Source of the DNA: Candidatus Latescibacterota bacterium
Lineage (GTDB): Bacteria > Latescibacterota > UBA2968 > UBA8231
Direction of reading: 5' to 3'
DNA: 11,210 bases
NCBI GenBank assembly: GCA_022827165.1
Contig: JAJDTN010000070.1
Span: 1-11,210 of the forward strand
Position numbers and translations under genes: made by a program. Below the pieces are notes generated by a model, which had not been told where the DNA came from, ran no database searches, and saw only the letters and a list, made by a program, of their open reading frames with translations. Positions 1 through 7,333 of the stretch are shown one piece after another (the first letter of the stretch is position 1; each line of letters begins with the position of its first letter).

Positions 1-630
1 CGCGAAGTCCGCCGTCCTCCAGCGGAGTCCCTGCGCCTCCAGGGGCGCCGTGTCGATGCCGACCTTGCCGGCGCCGAGGGCCGGCGCCACCGGGTACAGC
101 CCGCCCTTGTGTGATCCCGCGAGCACCGACAGTCCGCCCAGCTCCCGTGGACAGGCGCCGAGGGGGATCCACGCGGTATACGTTTCCGGCGTTCCCCGGA
201 TATGGATGTAATCCTGGTGCGCCGGCGTCGTGTAGCTGGCGTTCGCCGGGAACATGATCCGGCCGATGTTGCGCGGATGGACGAGCGTCCCCTCGCCGAA
301 GAGCGTGTGGCACATCCCCAGGATCGCCGGGTGGTGGGCGAAGGCGTGGAACGACTCCAGGCGCTGGAACTCGTCCAGCACCGGCCAGTAGCCGTCGTCG
401 CCCTCCACGAAGGGGCCGCCGCCGGCGATGCCGTCCATCAGCGCCTCGCCGCCCCGGGCCCATCCGTGGCGGTGGCAGATCTCCAGGAAGTCGCGGCGCA
501 GGCCGAGGACGGAATCGGCGTCGATCAGGCCGCCGAAGAAGAGGTAGCCGTCCTGGCGCGCCCGCTCCTGAAGGCGGCCCGGGTGTTCCAGGAGTTCGTT
601 GGAGACGGCGAAGGGTTCGATCCCTGCCAT
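1..630 (-). CDS. Phytanoyl-CoA dioxygenase (PhyH) family protein, 3'-truncated by window edge
   Basis: The 210 N-terminal residues (MAGIEPFAVSNELL...) run without a stop to base 1, so the C-terminus lies outside the window. PhyH enzymes are non-haem Fe(II)/2-oxoglutarate oxygenases that hydroxylate small molecules. Visible here are the N-terminal 'DGYLFFGGLID' segment, the iron-binding HxD motif (HQD, H138 and D140, in TPAHQDYIHI), and after it 'TAWIPLG' and 'ELGGLSVLAGSHKGG', which match the usual PhyH core order. The distal iron His and the 2-oxoglutarate-binding Arg would lie beyond the edge. The ATG at 630 is chosen because a GAGGAG Shine-Dalgarno sits 6 bases upstream. That site overlaps the stop of the WD40 gene, so the pair is probably one operon. 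Family assignment is firm; the substrate is unknown, and family members act on many compounds besides phytanoyl-CoA. Confidence 0.88.
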   Translation of the reverse strand, partial: MAGIEPFAVSNELLEHPGRLQERARQDGYLFFGGLIDADSVLGLRRDFLEICHRHGWARGGEALMDGIAGGGPFVEGDDGYWPVLDEFQRLESFHAFAHHPAILGMCHTLFGEGTLVHPRNIGRIMFPANASYTTPAHQDYIHIRGTPETYTAWIPLGACPRELGGLSVLAGSHKGGLYPVAPALGAGKVGIDTAPLEAQGLRWRTADFA

Positions 631-636
631 GGGATG

Positions 637-642
637 CTCCTC
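637..642 (-). promoter_or_regulatory. Shine-Dalgarno of the PhyH gene, overlapping the upstream stop codon
   Basis: Read on the minus strand, GAGGAG lies 6 bases before the ATG at 630. Its first two bases are the last two bases of the TGA (643-641) that ends the WD40 gene. A ribosome terminating on the upstream gene therefore covers this site, which points to translational coupling. Confidence 0.65.
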
Positions 643-3600
643 AGCGGATCAGGACCAGCTTGCGCGCCCATACCTCCTGGGCGGTGACCAGCCGGTAGAG
701 GTAGGTGCCGCTGGCCAGGGGCCGTCCCTGGTGGTCGCGCCCGTCCCAGTGGAGGCGGTGGAGGCCGGCCTCGTGGTGTCCCGAGGCCAGGACCGCGACC
801 CGCTGCCCGGTGAGGGCGAACACCTCCAGGCGCGCCGGCCCCGGCTGCAGCACGAACCAGGAGAAGACGGTCTCGCTGTTGAAGGGATTGGGCCAGTTCT
901 GACCCAGCTGGGGGCCATCGGGAAGTCCGATCCGTTCGCGGGCGAGGGCCATGAGCTTGGCCCGCGCCGGCTGGGCGAAGCTCTCGGCGAAGAGGAAGAA
1001 GTCGGCGAAGTCCACCGAGCCGCTGCCGTCCAGGTCGAAGCGGGGGTCGCTGTCTCCCCAGGCCTCGGCGAAGAGGAAGAAGTCGTCGAAGCCGACCTCG
1101 CCGTCGCCGTCGAAGTCGGGGGTAGCCCTGGCCGTGGCCGTGAAGGTCACCGGCTCGAGTCCGGCTACGGTTGCCTCGACGGAGTTGGCCCCCAGTTCCT
1201 CGCCCAGGGTCAGGTTGGTGGCGGCCCGGCCGTCGGCATCCGTGGTGTCGGTGGCAGCGGAGAGCGTCCCTCCGCCGCCGGTGACGGAAAAGGTGACCAC
1301 GGCCCCTGCCAATGGGGAGCCGACCTGGTCTCTGACCTCGACGACGAACGGTTCGGCCAGGGCGGAGCCGGCCGGCCCTTCCAGCTCCTCTCCGGAGAGT
1401 CTGATCAGAGCCCCGGGAATGGGCAGCCCGGTGGCCCGGAAAGTCACCGGCCAGACGTCCGCCACGGTTGCCGTCACGGTGTTGCGGCCTTGTCGGCTCC
1501 CCAAGGTCAGGAAGGTGGCGGCCCTCCCCATGGAATCCGTGATCACGGTAGCCGCGGTCAAGGTTCCATCTCCCCTGGTCACCGCGAAATTCACCTGGGC
1601 CCCTTCCAGCAGGTCCCCATACTGGTCGCGCACCTCGACGACGAGGGAGTCGGCCAGGAGCGCCCCCGGGAGCCCCTCCTGGCGGTCGCCCGAAACCCTC
1701 CTCAGAGCCTGGGGCTCCGGGGCGATGTCCCACAGCAGAACGGTGCCGTCCCGGGAGCCGCTGGCAAGGGTGGCGCCATGGGGTGAGAAGGCCAGGGAAT
1801 TGATCCTCTCCGTGTGCCCATCGAAGGTAGCGAGCGTTTTCCAGGTCCCGGCCTCTCTCAGCAGAACGGTGTTCCCGGATCCGGCGGCGAGCTTGGTGCC
1901 ATCGGGGGAGAAGGCCACGGCGTAGCCCCAACCCCCATGCCTCATGGGATCGGCGGCCTCTTCCCAGGTCCCCGCATCCCATACCCGGACGGTGGGCCCC
2001 CATGCGGCGGCGAGGGTTCCGTCCCGGGAAAAGGCCACGGAATTGACCCAACCGTCGTGGCCTTCGAGAAGGGCGGTCTCCGTCCCCGTCTCCACATCCC
2101 ACAGCCGGAGGGTTTCGTCCACGGAGCCGGTAGCGAGGGTGGCGCCATCGGGGGAGAAGGCCACGGACCGCACCCCGCTCATGTGTCCCTCGAGGGCAAG
2201 CCGGGCCTGGGTCCTGGCCACATCCCACAGGTTGACGATGCCCTCCTGGTATCCCGCGGCGAGAGTAGCTCCGTCCGGGGAGAAGGCCAGAGAGATGACG
2301 CCGTCGAATCCTCCTACGAGGCTGGCGATGTCGCCGCGCCTCTCGACATCCCACAGCCTGATTGTGTCGTCATAGGAGCCAAAGGCGAGAACGTCGTCAA
2401 CGGGGGAAAAGGCCACGGCGCTGACCTCGGCTGGATGAGTGGCGGTGGCCACGCTTCTCCCGGTGACGATGTCCCACACGTTTGCAACGAAGATCGAACC
2501 GGTGGCGAGGGTGGCGCCATCCCGGGAAAAGGCCACGGAATTGACTCCGGTCGCGTGCGTATGGCCCCGAAGGCGGGCGAGATTCGCGGTGGAGACCTCC
2601 AGGAGCAGGACGCCGTCCGACGACCTGACGACGAGGGAGGCATCGCCCGGAGAGAACTCCACGGGATAGACCTCGGTGGAGTGATCGACGGTGGCGAGCT
2701 CTGTCCCGGACGCCAGGTCCCACAGGGTGATCGTGTTCGACGATGCCGAGGCAAGGGTGGACCCGTCAGAGGAAAAGACCAGGTGGCCCATCCAGCCTGT
2801 CCGTACCTCGAAGGTGGTGACGATGCTCCCCGCCGCCACGTCCCACAGCTTGATCTCACCTAGTGAGCCGACGGCCAGGGTCGTGCCCTGCGGAGAGAAG
2901 GCCACCGAGGTTATGCCGGTCTCATTGTCCAGAGAAGGGAGGGAGGTTCCCGCCGCGACGTCCCACAGCCTGATCGTGTCTCCCCAACCGGCGGCGAGGG
3001 TGACACCATCGGGGGAGAAGGCCATCTGGGTCATGGGGAAGGACGTGGACGGACCCCATCCGAGTTGCACCTCGAAGAGCGACCGGATCGGTTCGCTGGT
3101 GGCATCCCACAGCTTCAGGATGCCATCCCAGCCCAGGACGCCGACGGTGGCGCCGCCGTGGAGGAACATCACCGTGCCGCCAAGCCCGTCGAGAGTGGCC
3201 GTGTTCTGGCGCGTCGCCACGTCCCACAGCTTGACCATGGTCCCGGAGGCGGAGGCGAGCATGCTGCCGTCGGGAGAGAAGGCCACCGACCATACCGAGT
3301 CATGTCCTCTCAGACTGGCCCTGCTCTCACCACTGGCCACGTCCCACAGCCTGATCGTCCCACCCGCTCCGGCGGCGAGGGTGGTCCCGTCGGCGGAGAA
3401 GGCCAGGGTGGTCGCCGAGGCACCGGCTATCAGGGCGAGCTCACGGGCGGTCGTCGAATCATAGACCCAGATGCCGATGCTGGTGGCCACGGCGAAGCGT
3501 TGGCCATCGGGGGTAAAGGCCACGGGAGAGCCGAATCCCAGTCCCGTGGCGCCCTTGCCCAGGCGCGCCGTCGCGCGGTCGGGCAGGTGCCACTTGAGAG

Positions 3601-5917
3601 GATCTCCATCCCCGACGGGAGGTTCCCCGACGGCGGCGGCTCCGAAGACCACGGGATCTGACCCGAAGAGCCTCGCCTCGACGGTGACCGCTCCCGGGCC
3701 GGGGGCGAGGGTGAGGCGGCTCTCCGCACGGCCGTTGGCATCGGTCTCCGTGTTCTCCATGGTGAACCTGCCGCCCAGCCTTCCATCGCCCTGGGCGACG
3801 GTGAACACGACGGGTTGTCCCGCCATGGCGACCCCGTACTGATCCTGCACTTCCACCACCAGGGGATCCTCGAGGACGGCGCCGGGAGCCCCTTCCTGTC
3901 CGTCTCCCGAGATCATCACCAGCCCATGGGGCCGAGGCTGCAGCCACTCCGAGGCATCCCACAACTCGAGCCCCTTCCGGGTCCCGGAGACCAGGGTCCG
4001 GCCATCGGCGGAGAAGTCGACGGCCTCGGCGAACTGGCCGTCTGGGAGGACGTCGATCCGAAGCCGCGTCCCCGCGTCCCAGAGCCTGACGATGTATCCC
4101 GAGGCGCAGGCGAGGGTGGCGCCGTCGGGAGAGAACGCCATGGACCTGACGATCCGCCTGTGCTCAAGGTCGGCGACATCCCTTCGGGCCGCCACGTCCC
4201 AGAGCTTGACGAGACCGTCCGTCCCCGAGGCGGCCAGGGTGGCGCCGTCGGGGGAGAAGGTCAGCCCGTTGGTCCACTCCCCGTGTCCGGCGAGGACGGC
4301 CATGTGGGTCCCGGCTGCGTCCCAGAGGTGGACCCGGGGACTCCATGTGGCGGTGGCGATGGTGGAGCCCTCGGGAGAGAAGGCCACGAAGGAGACCGGG
4401 GCATCATGACTGAGGACCGCGGTCTCCGTCTCCGTCTCCAGGTCCCAGAGGGTGACCGTGCTCCTCGATGACACGGCGGCCAGGGTGGCGCCATCGGGGG
4501 AGAAGGCCAGGGAGGCGGCGAATCGCGACCGACCTTCCAGGGTGCTGGTGATCGTTCGCGCGGACACGTCCCACAGCCTGACCTTGCCGTCGTACGCCGC
4601 GGTGGCCAGGGTGGCGCCGTCCGGCGAGAACGCCACCGACGCCGCGGGGGCCTCTCCGAAGCTGGCCACCATCTGCCGCGTCTGCACGTCCCAGAGCCCG
4701 AAGAGGGGGTCCCCCGCCGCGGCCACCGAGGTGCCCACCGGGGCGAAGGCCAGGGCAGAGACCGCCCCGGGCTCTTCCAGCGAGCCGATATGCAGGGGGG
4801 AGAGCTGATGCACGACGAAGCCCTCTACGACCCATCTGCCGTATTGGTCGACGGCCCGCACGCCAAGGGGGTGAACGACGGGATCCGAGAGACTCGTGAG
4901 GGGCTCGGACGGAACGGCGCCGTCGTAGTCGAACTCGACATCCGCCGCGCTCTCCCCCGAGTAGGAGCGGCACCCCAGTACTTCGAGGGATCCGGCAGCG
5001 AAGTGGGGGGGGTTTGTGGCTCCGACGAAAAGCACCTGGTGGAGCCCCGCCGAGCCACCGACGGTGAGTCGCACGGGGTGGCTGCTCGAACCGGCCCGAT
5101 AGCCGGGAGGGGAGGTGAAGTCGATGGTCGTCGTCGGCGGACCCGGCGCCCCGGGGACATCGGGGTTGAAGTAGGGATGCACGGTCAGGAGCCCGGCGCT
5201 GCATGCGGACAGGCGAAGCGGGGACTGGAAACCGTAGGACATGATGTACGTGCCATCCCTGAAGTCGTGGTCCAGTCCAAAGACATGGCCGAGCTCGTGG
5301 GCAGCCGTGGTCCAGTGGGCCGAGGCTGGGACCAGGGCCGTCCCGAAGGGTTGACGATTCACCTGTCCGATGAAGGCCAGGCCTCCTGCGCCTCCACTGG
5401 GGGAAGGCAGTACAGGCGAGCTCTGGTCGATGACGACAAGGTCGATGTCCCGTCCTCCCCTGAGGACGGCTTGTGAAACCTCCTGCACGGCTCCCCCTTG
5501 CTCGATATAGTGCTCGTCGGCATGCTCTCCAACCACACGGTGGACGAGCGGCTCCCCCTGAGCGTCGGTCTCATACTGGAATGTCACGTCCCCATGCCCG
5601 TGCTCCCGCATCTGCTGCGCGAAGAAGGCCTGGATCTGCACGATGGCAGCCTTCATCGAATCGACCACCTCGGCGCGGAAGGGGCGGTCCTCGGGCCGGA
5701 AGTAGATCATCCTCACGGTGCGCTGCGGCCAGTCCTTCAGGGCCGCCGCCTTGGAAGCGGAGGGGGCCTGGCCGGATTCCCCGTCGTAGACGACCCGGCT
5801 GAAAGGGGCATGCCCGCCGGCAGACTGGGGGGGTGAAGCATCCGCGGCCGGTATCGCAGCCAGGATGAGCCCGGCCAGGGCCAGGGAGCGTGATCGATGT
5901 CGTAGTTGATCTTTCAT
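641..5917 (-). CDS. Secreted metzincin-like metalloprotease / WD40 / Big_1 Ig multidomain protein with dockerin-like segment and C-terminal sorting domain
   Basis: The product is 1758 residues long. Residues 1-27 are a signal peptide (basic n-region, hydrophobic core, AxA at 25-27). Residues about 60-245 form a metzincin-type zinc peptidase: HELGHVFGLDHD has zinc ligands H207, H211 and H217 with catalytic E208, and the Met-turn 'IMSYG' has M226. A beta-rich linker (about 246-383) follows, then seven WD40 repeats (384-666), a Big_1-like Ig domain (667-762), fifteen WD40 repeats (790-1406), and two more Ig domains (1407-1502, 1503-1600). Next come two EF-hand/dockerin-like loops (D1601-D1612 and D1628-D1639) and a FlgD/Por-type sorting domain (about 1669-1758, 'WPNPFN' to 'GTYLYRL'). 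The ATG at 5917 is chosen because the signal peptide begins there and GGGAG lies 9 bases upstream. The open frame continues further upstream, but antisense to the FAD gene and without family signal. Likely exported and anchored or released at the cell surface; the protease substrate is unknown. Confidence 0.9.
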   Translation of the reverse strand: MKDQLRHRSRSLALAGLILAAIPAADASPPQSAGGHAPFSRVVYDGESGQAPSASKAAALKDWPQRTVRMIYFRPEDRPFRAEVVDSMKAAIVQIQAFFAQQMREHGHGDVTFQYETDAQGEPLVHRVVGEHADEHYIEQGGAVQEVSQAVLRGGRDIDLVVIDQSSPVLPSPSGGAGGLAFIGQVNRQPFGTALVPASAHWTTAAHELGHVFGLDHDFRDGTYIMSYGFQSPLRLSACSAGLLTVHPYFNPDVPGAPGPPTTTIDFTSPPGYRAGSSSHPVRLTVGGSAGLHQVLFVGATNPPHFAAGSLEVLGCRSYSGESAADVEFDYDGAVPSEPLTSLSDPVVHPLGVRAVDQYGRWVVEGFVVHQLSPLHIGSLEEPGAVSALAFAPVGTSVAAAGDPLFGLWDVQTRQMVASFGEAPAASVAFSPDGATLATAAYDGKVRLWDVSARTITSTLEGRSRFAASLAFSPDGATLAAVSSRSTVTLWDLETETETAVLSHDAPVSFVAFSPEGSTIATATWSPRVHLWDAAGTHMAVLAGHGEWTNGLTFSPDGATLAASGTDGLVKLWDVAARRDVADLEHRRIVRSMAFSPDGATLACASGYIVRLWDAGTRLRIDVLPDGQFAEAVDFSADGRTLVSGTRKGLELWDASEWLQPRPHGLVMISGDGQEGAPGAVLEDPLVVEVQDQYGVAMAGQPVVFTVAQGDGRLGGRFTMENTETDANGRAESRLTLAPGPGAVTVEARLFGSDPVVFGAAAVGEPPVGDGDPLKWHLPDRATARLGKGATGLGFGSPVAFTPDGQRFAVATSIGIWVYDSTTARELALIAGASATTLAFSADGTTLAAGAGGTIRLWDVASGESRASLRGHDSVWSVAFSPDGSMLASASGTMVKLWDVATRQNTATLDGLGGTVMFLHGGATVGVLGWDGILKLWDATSEPIRSLFEVQLGWGPSTSFPMTQMAFSPDGVTLAAGWGDTIRLWDVAAGTSLPSLDNETGITSVAFSPQGTTLAVGSLGEIKLWDVAAGSIVTTFEVRTGWMGHLVFSSDGSTLASASSNTITLWDLASGTELATVDHSTEVYPVEFSPGDASLVVRSSDGVLLLEVSTANLARLRGHTHATGVNSVAFSRDGATLATGSIFVANVWDIVTGRSVATATHPAEVSAVAFSPVDDVLAFGSYDDTIRLWDVERRGDIASLVGGFDGVISLAFSPDGATLAAGYQEGIVNLWDVARTQARLALEGHMSGVRSVAFSPDGATLATGSVDETLRLWDVETGTETALLEGHDGWVNSVAFSRDGTLAAAWGPTVRVWDAGTWEEAADPMRHGGWGYAVAFSPDGTKLAAGSGNTVLLREAGTWKTLATFDGHTERINSLAFSPHGATLASGSRDGTVLLWDIAPEPQALRRVSGDRQEGLPGALLADSLVVEVRDQYGDLLEGAQVNFAVTRGDGTLTAATVITDSMGRAATFLTLGSRQGRNTVTATVADVWPVTFRATGLPIPGALIRLSGEELEGPAGSALAEPFVVEVRDQVGSPLAGAVVTFSVTGGGGTLSAATDTTDADGRAATNLTLGEELGANSVEATVAGLEPVTFTATARATPDFDGDGEVGFDDFFLFAEAWGDSDPRFDLDGSGSVDFADFFLFAESFAQPARAKLMALARERIGLPDGPQLGQNWPNPFNSETVFSWFVLQPGPARLEVFALTGQRVAVLASGHHEAGLHRLHWDGRDHQGRPLASGTYLYRLVTAQEVWARKLVLIR
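1700..3550 (-). repeat. Fifteen-unit WD40 coding repeat block (second propeller region)
   Basis: About 123-base units each encode a blade of the form 'xVAFSPDGATLAxGSxDxTIRLWDVxTG'. They correspond to residues 790-1406. Fifteen units can be counted, including a divergent first one ('VAFTPDGQRFAVATSIGIWVYD') and weak ones near residues 900-935 ('FLHGGATVGVLGWDG') and 1080 ('VEFSPGDASLVVRSSDG'). The number fits one seven-bladed and one eight-bladed propeller, or two sevens plus a spare. The DNA for the FSPDGATLA strand is strongly conserved between units, for example the segments around 2130-2160 and 2510-2540. Confidence 0.85.
3920..4768 (-). repeat. Seven-unit WD40 coding repeat block (first propeller)
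   Basis: Seven consecutive units of roughly 40 codons (residues 384-666) each carry a 'FSPDG' turn and an 'LWD' strand, for example KVRLWDVSAR and LVKLWDVAAR. Seven is the canonical count for one closed beta-propeller. The block is separated from the fifteen-unit block by one Ig domain (3632-3919) and a short linker. The segment encoding FSPDGATLA is nearly the same at DNA level in several units (around 4110, 4240, 4485 and 4610), as expected from expansion by duplication. Confidence 0.85.
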
Positions 5918-5956
5918 CGTCTGTGTCTCCCATAGAGAGAGGGAGCCGGCGCTGGA

Positions 5957-5976
5957 GAGGCAAGGCCGATTGCCTC
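5957..5976. promoter_or_regulatory. Inverted repeat in the divergent promoter region (candidate operator)
   Basis: GAGGCAA and TTGCCTC form a perfect 7-base dyad around a 6-base centre. It lies in the 87-base gap between the divergent WD40/metalloprotease gene and the FAD oxidoreductase gene. The core GGCAA-N6-TTGCC recurs at 9164-9179 in the other divergent gap. The operator role is inference only; a hairpin or chance is possible. Confidence 0.3.
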
Positions 5977-6004
5977 CAGGCTCCTGCCAAGGTAGTCTTC
6001 CGCC

Positions 6005-7219
6005 ATGAGCAGCGACACGGAAACCATCATCATCGTCGGCGGCGGCATCTGGGGCCTCAGCACCGCCTGGCACCTGGCCGAGCGCGGCGCGGGAACCGTT
6101 CGCGTTCTCGAGCGCAATCCCGAAGTAGCGGCCGAGACCACGCCCCGCGCCGCTGGTCTCGTAGGCCAGGTGCGCAGCTCGGCGGCCATGTGCCGGGGGA
6201 TCCGCTACGCCCTCGATCTGCTCTCCGGCTTCGGCGAGCGGTCCGGCCACGACCCGGGCCTGCGCCGGCCGGGGAGCCTGCTCGCGGCCCTGACGCCGGA
6301 GCGGATGGCCGCCTACGAAGGCCTGATCGGGCGCGCCCGGGCCAGCGGCGTCGAGGCCGCCTTCGTCTCCCGCGGCGAGATGGCGCGGCTGTGCCCCGGC
6401 ATGGACGTCTCCCGCCTCGAGGGCGGCTGTTACGTCACCGGCGACGGCTACGTCGACCCCGGCCGGTGCGCCCGCGCCTACGCCGCCGCCGCCCGCGACC
6501 TGGGGGTCCGCATCGAGTGCTCCGCCGAGGTGGCGGGTCTCGATGTCGAGGGCGGCGCCGTGCGCGGCGTGCGCACCGCCGCCGGAACGATCGCCGCCGA
6601 CCGCGTGGTCCTCACCGCCGGCCCCTGGAGCAGCCGGCTCCTGCGCCGCTTCGGCGCCGATGAGCTGCCCCTGCAGACGATCCGCCATCAGCGCGCCCGC
6701 ACCGCCGCCGCCGGCATCTCCGCCGACCACCCGGTGGTCCGCGTCACCGAGGCGAGCTGCTACGTCCGCCCGGAGCGCGGCGGCTACCTCTACGGCTTCT
6801 TCGAGCCGGACCCGCATCTCGTCGATCTGGACGAGGGCTTCCGAACCTCCGACCTGCCCGAGCCGCGCGGCACTATCGCCGAGGCCGCGGACCGGCTGGC
6901 CCCCCTCTTCCCGTCCCTGCCCGGGCTGGAGGTGGCCGAGTACTGCCAGGGGGTCACCTCCTTCGCGCCCGACGGGAGCTACCTGCTCGGGCCGGTGCCG
7001 GCGGTGGAGGGGCTCTTCGTGGCCTCGGCGTGCGCCGCCCTCGGCATCGCCGGCTCCGCCGCGGTGGGCCGCTGGCTCGCGGGCTGGGTGCTCGACGGCG
7101 ACCCGGGGGAGGACCTGGCGGAGTTCGGTCTCGGGCGCTTCGGCGAGAGGGGCCGCGACCGCGACTGGGTGCGTTGCGAGAGCCGTGACTTCTACGCCAC
7201 CTACTACAACGTCCGCTGA
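6005..7219 (+). CDS. DAO-family FAD-dependent oxidoreductase (sarcosine/glycine oxidase-like)
   Basis: The 404-residue protein belongs to the D-amino-acid oxidase fold family, whose members use FAD to oxidise the C-N bond of amino acids or N-methylated amines. The N-terminal Rossmann motif is GGGIWG (G12, G14, G17), and the ribose-binding acidic residue E36 ends the second strand (VLER). 'RAAGLVGQ' (48-55) occupies the isoalloxazine-contact position. Arg48 stands where covalently flavinylated sarcosine/dimethylglycine dehydrogenases have His, so FAD is probably non-covalent. The late motifs 'VVLTAGPWS' (201-209) and 'APDGSYLLGPVPAVEGLFVASA' (split around 321-342), then 'GIAGS', are typical of the family. 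No signal peptide is seen, so the enzyme is cytoplasmic. The ATG at 6005 has a weak AAGG-type site 9 bases upstream. The SDR gene follows after 114 bases on the same strand. Exact substrate unknown. Confidence 0.88.
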   Translation: MSSDTETIIIVGGGIWGLSTAWHLAERGAGTVRVLERNPEVAAETTPRAAGLVGQVRSSAAMCRGIRYALDLLSGFGERSGHDPGLRRPGSLLAALTPERMAAYEGLIGRARASGVEAAFVSRGEMARLCPGMDVSRLEGGCYVTGDGYVDPGRCARAYAAAARDLGVRIECSAEVAGLDVEGGAVRGVRTAAGTIAADRVVLTAGPWSSRLLRRFGADELPLQTIRHQRARTAAAGISADHPVVRVTEASCYVRPERGGYLYGFFEPDPHLVDLDEGFRTSDLPEPRGTIAEAADRLAPLFPSLPGLEVAEYCQGVTSFAPDGSYLLGPVPAVEGLFVASACAALGIAGSAAVGRWLAGWVLDGDPGEDLAEFGLGRFGERGRDRDWVRCESRDFYATYYNVR

Positions 7220-7320
7220 CGTGTCGGACGCCGCCGTCGACTCGCGGGTGACCATGTCCGGCCCCGTGTGGGTTGCCGGCGGCGGGCACGCCAGGGCCGC
7301 AGGTTCGCGCGCCGGCCGCA

Positions 7321-7326
7321 AGGAGG
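7321..7326 (+). promoter_or_regulatory. Shine-Dalgarno fixing the SDR start
   Basis: AGGAGG lies 7 bases before the ATG at 7334. It decides this start over the in-frame ATG at 7268, whose extra 22 codons encode an Arg/Gly-rich tail unlike any SDR N-terminus. Confidence 0.75.
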
Positions 7327-7333
7327 AGAGACG

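Noticed and set aside
202..687. Plus-strand frame opposite the PhyH gene
   Set aside because: The minus strand shows PhyH motifs, including HQD; this frame has no recognisable domain.
1090..1120. True cellulosomal dockerin in the WD40 protein
   Set aside because: The two calcium loops are dockerin-like, but no cohesin or cellulosome partner is visible and such loops are common before sorting domains in FCB-type proteins; called dockerin-like only.
599..3464. Several long plus-strand frames opposite the WD40 gene
   Set aside because: They mirror the WD40 repeats, for example recurring 'ARVAPSGEKA', and are the antisense reading of FSPDGATLA units, not a separate repeat protein.
1700..4768. 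Periodic ~123-base repeats as a CRISPR array or satellite
   Set aside because: The units are in frame, code for WD40 blades and vary at synonymous and loop positions; the length is far above CRISPR repeat-spacer units.
7220..7333. Promoter or small gene between the FAD oxidoreductase and SDR genes
   Set aside because: No convincing -10/-35 pair, hairpin or ORF with a ribosome site of its own was found; only the SDR Shine-Dalgarno is clear.
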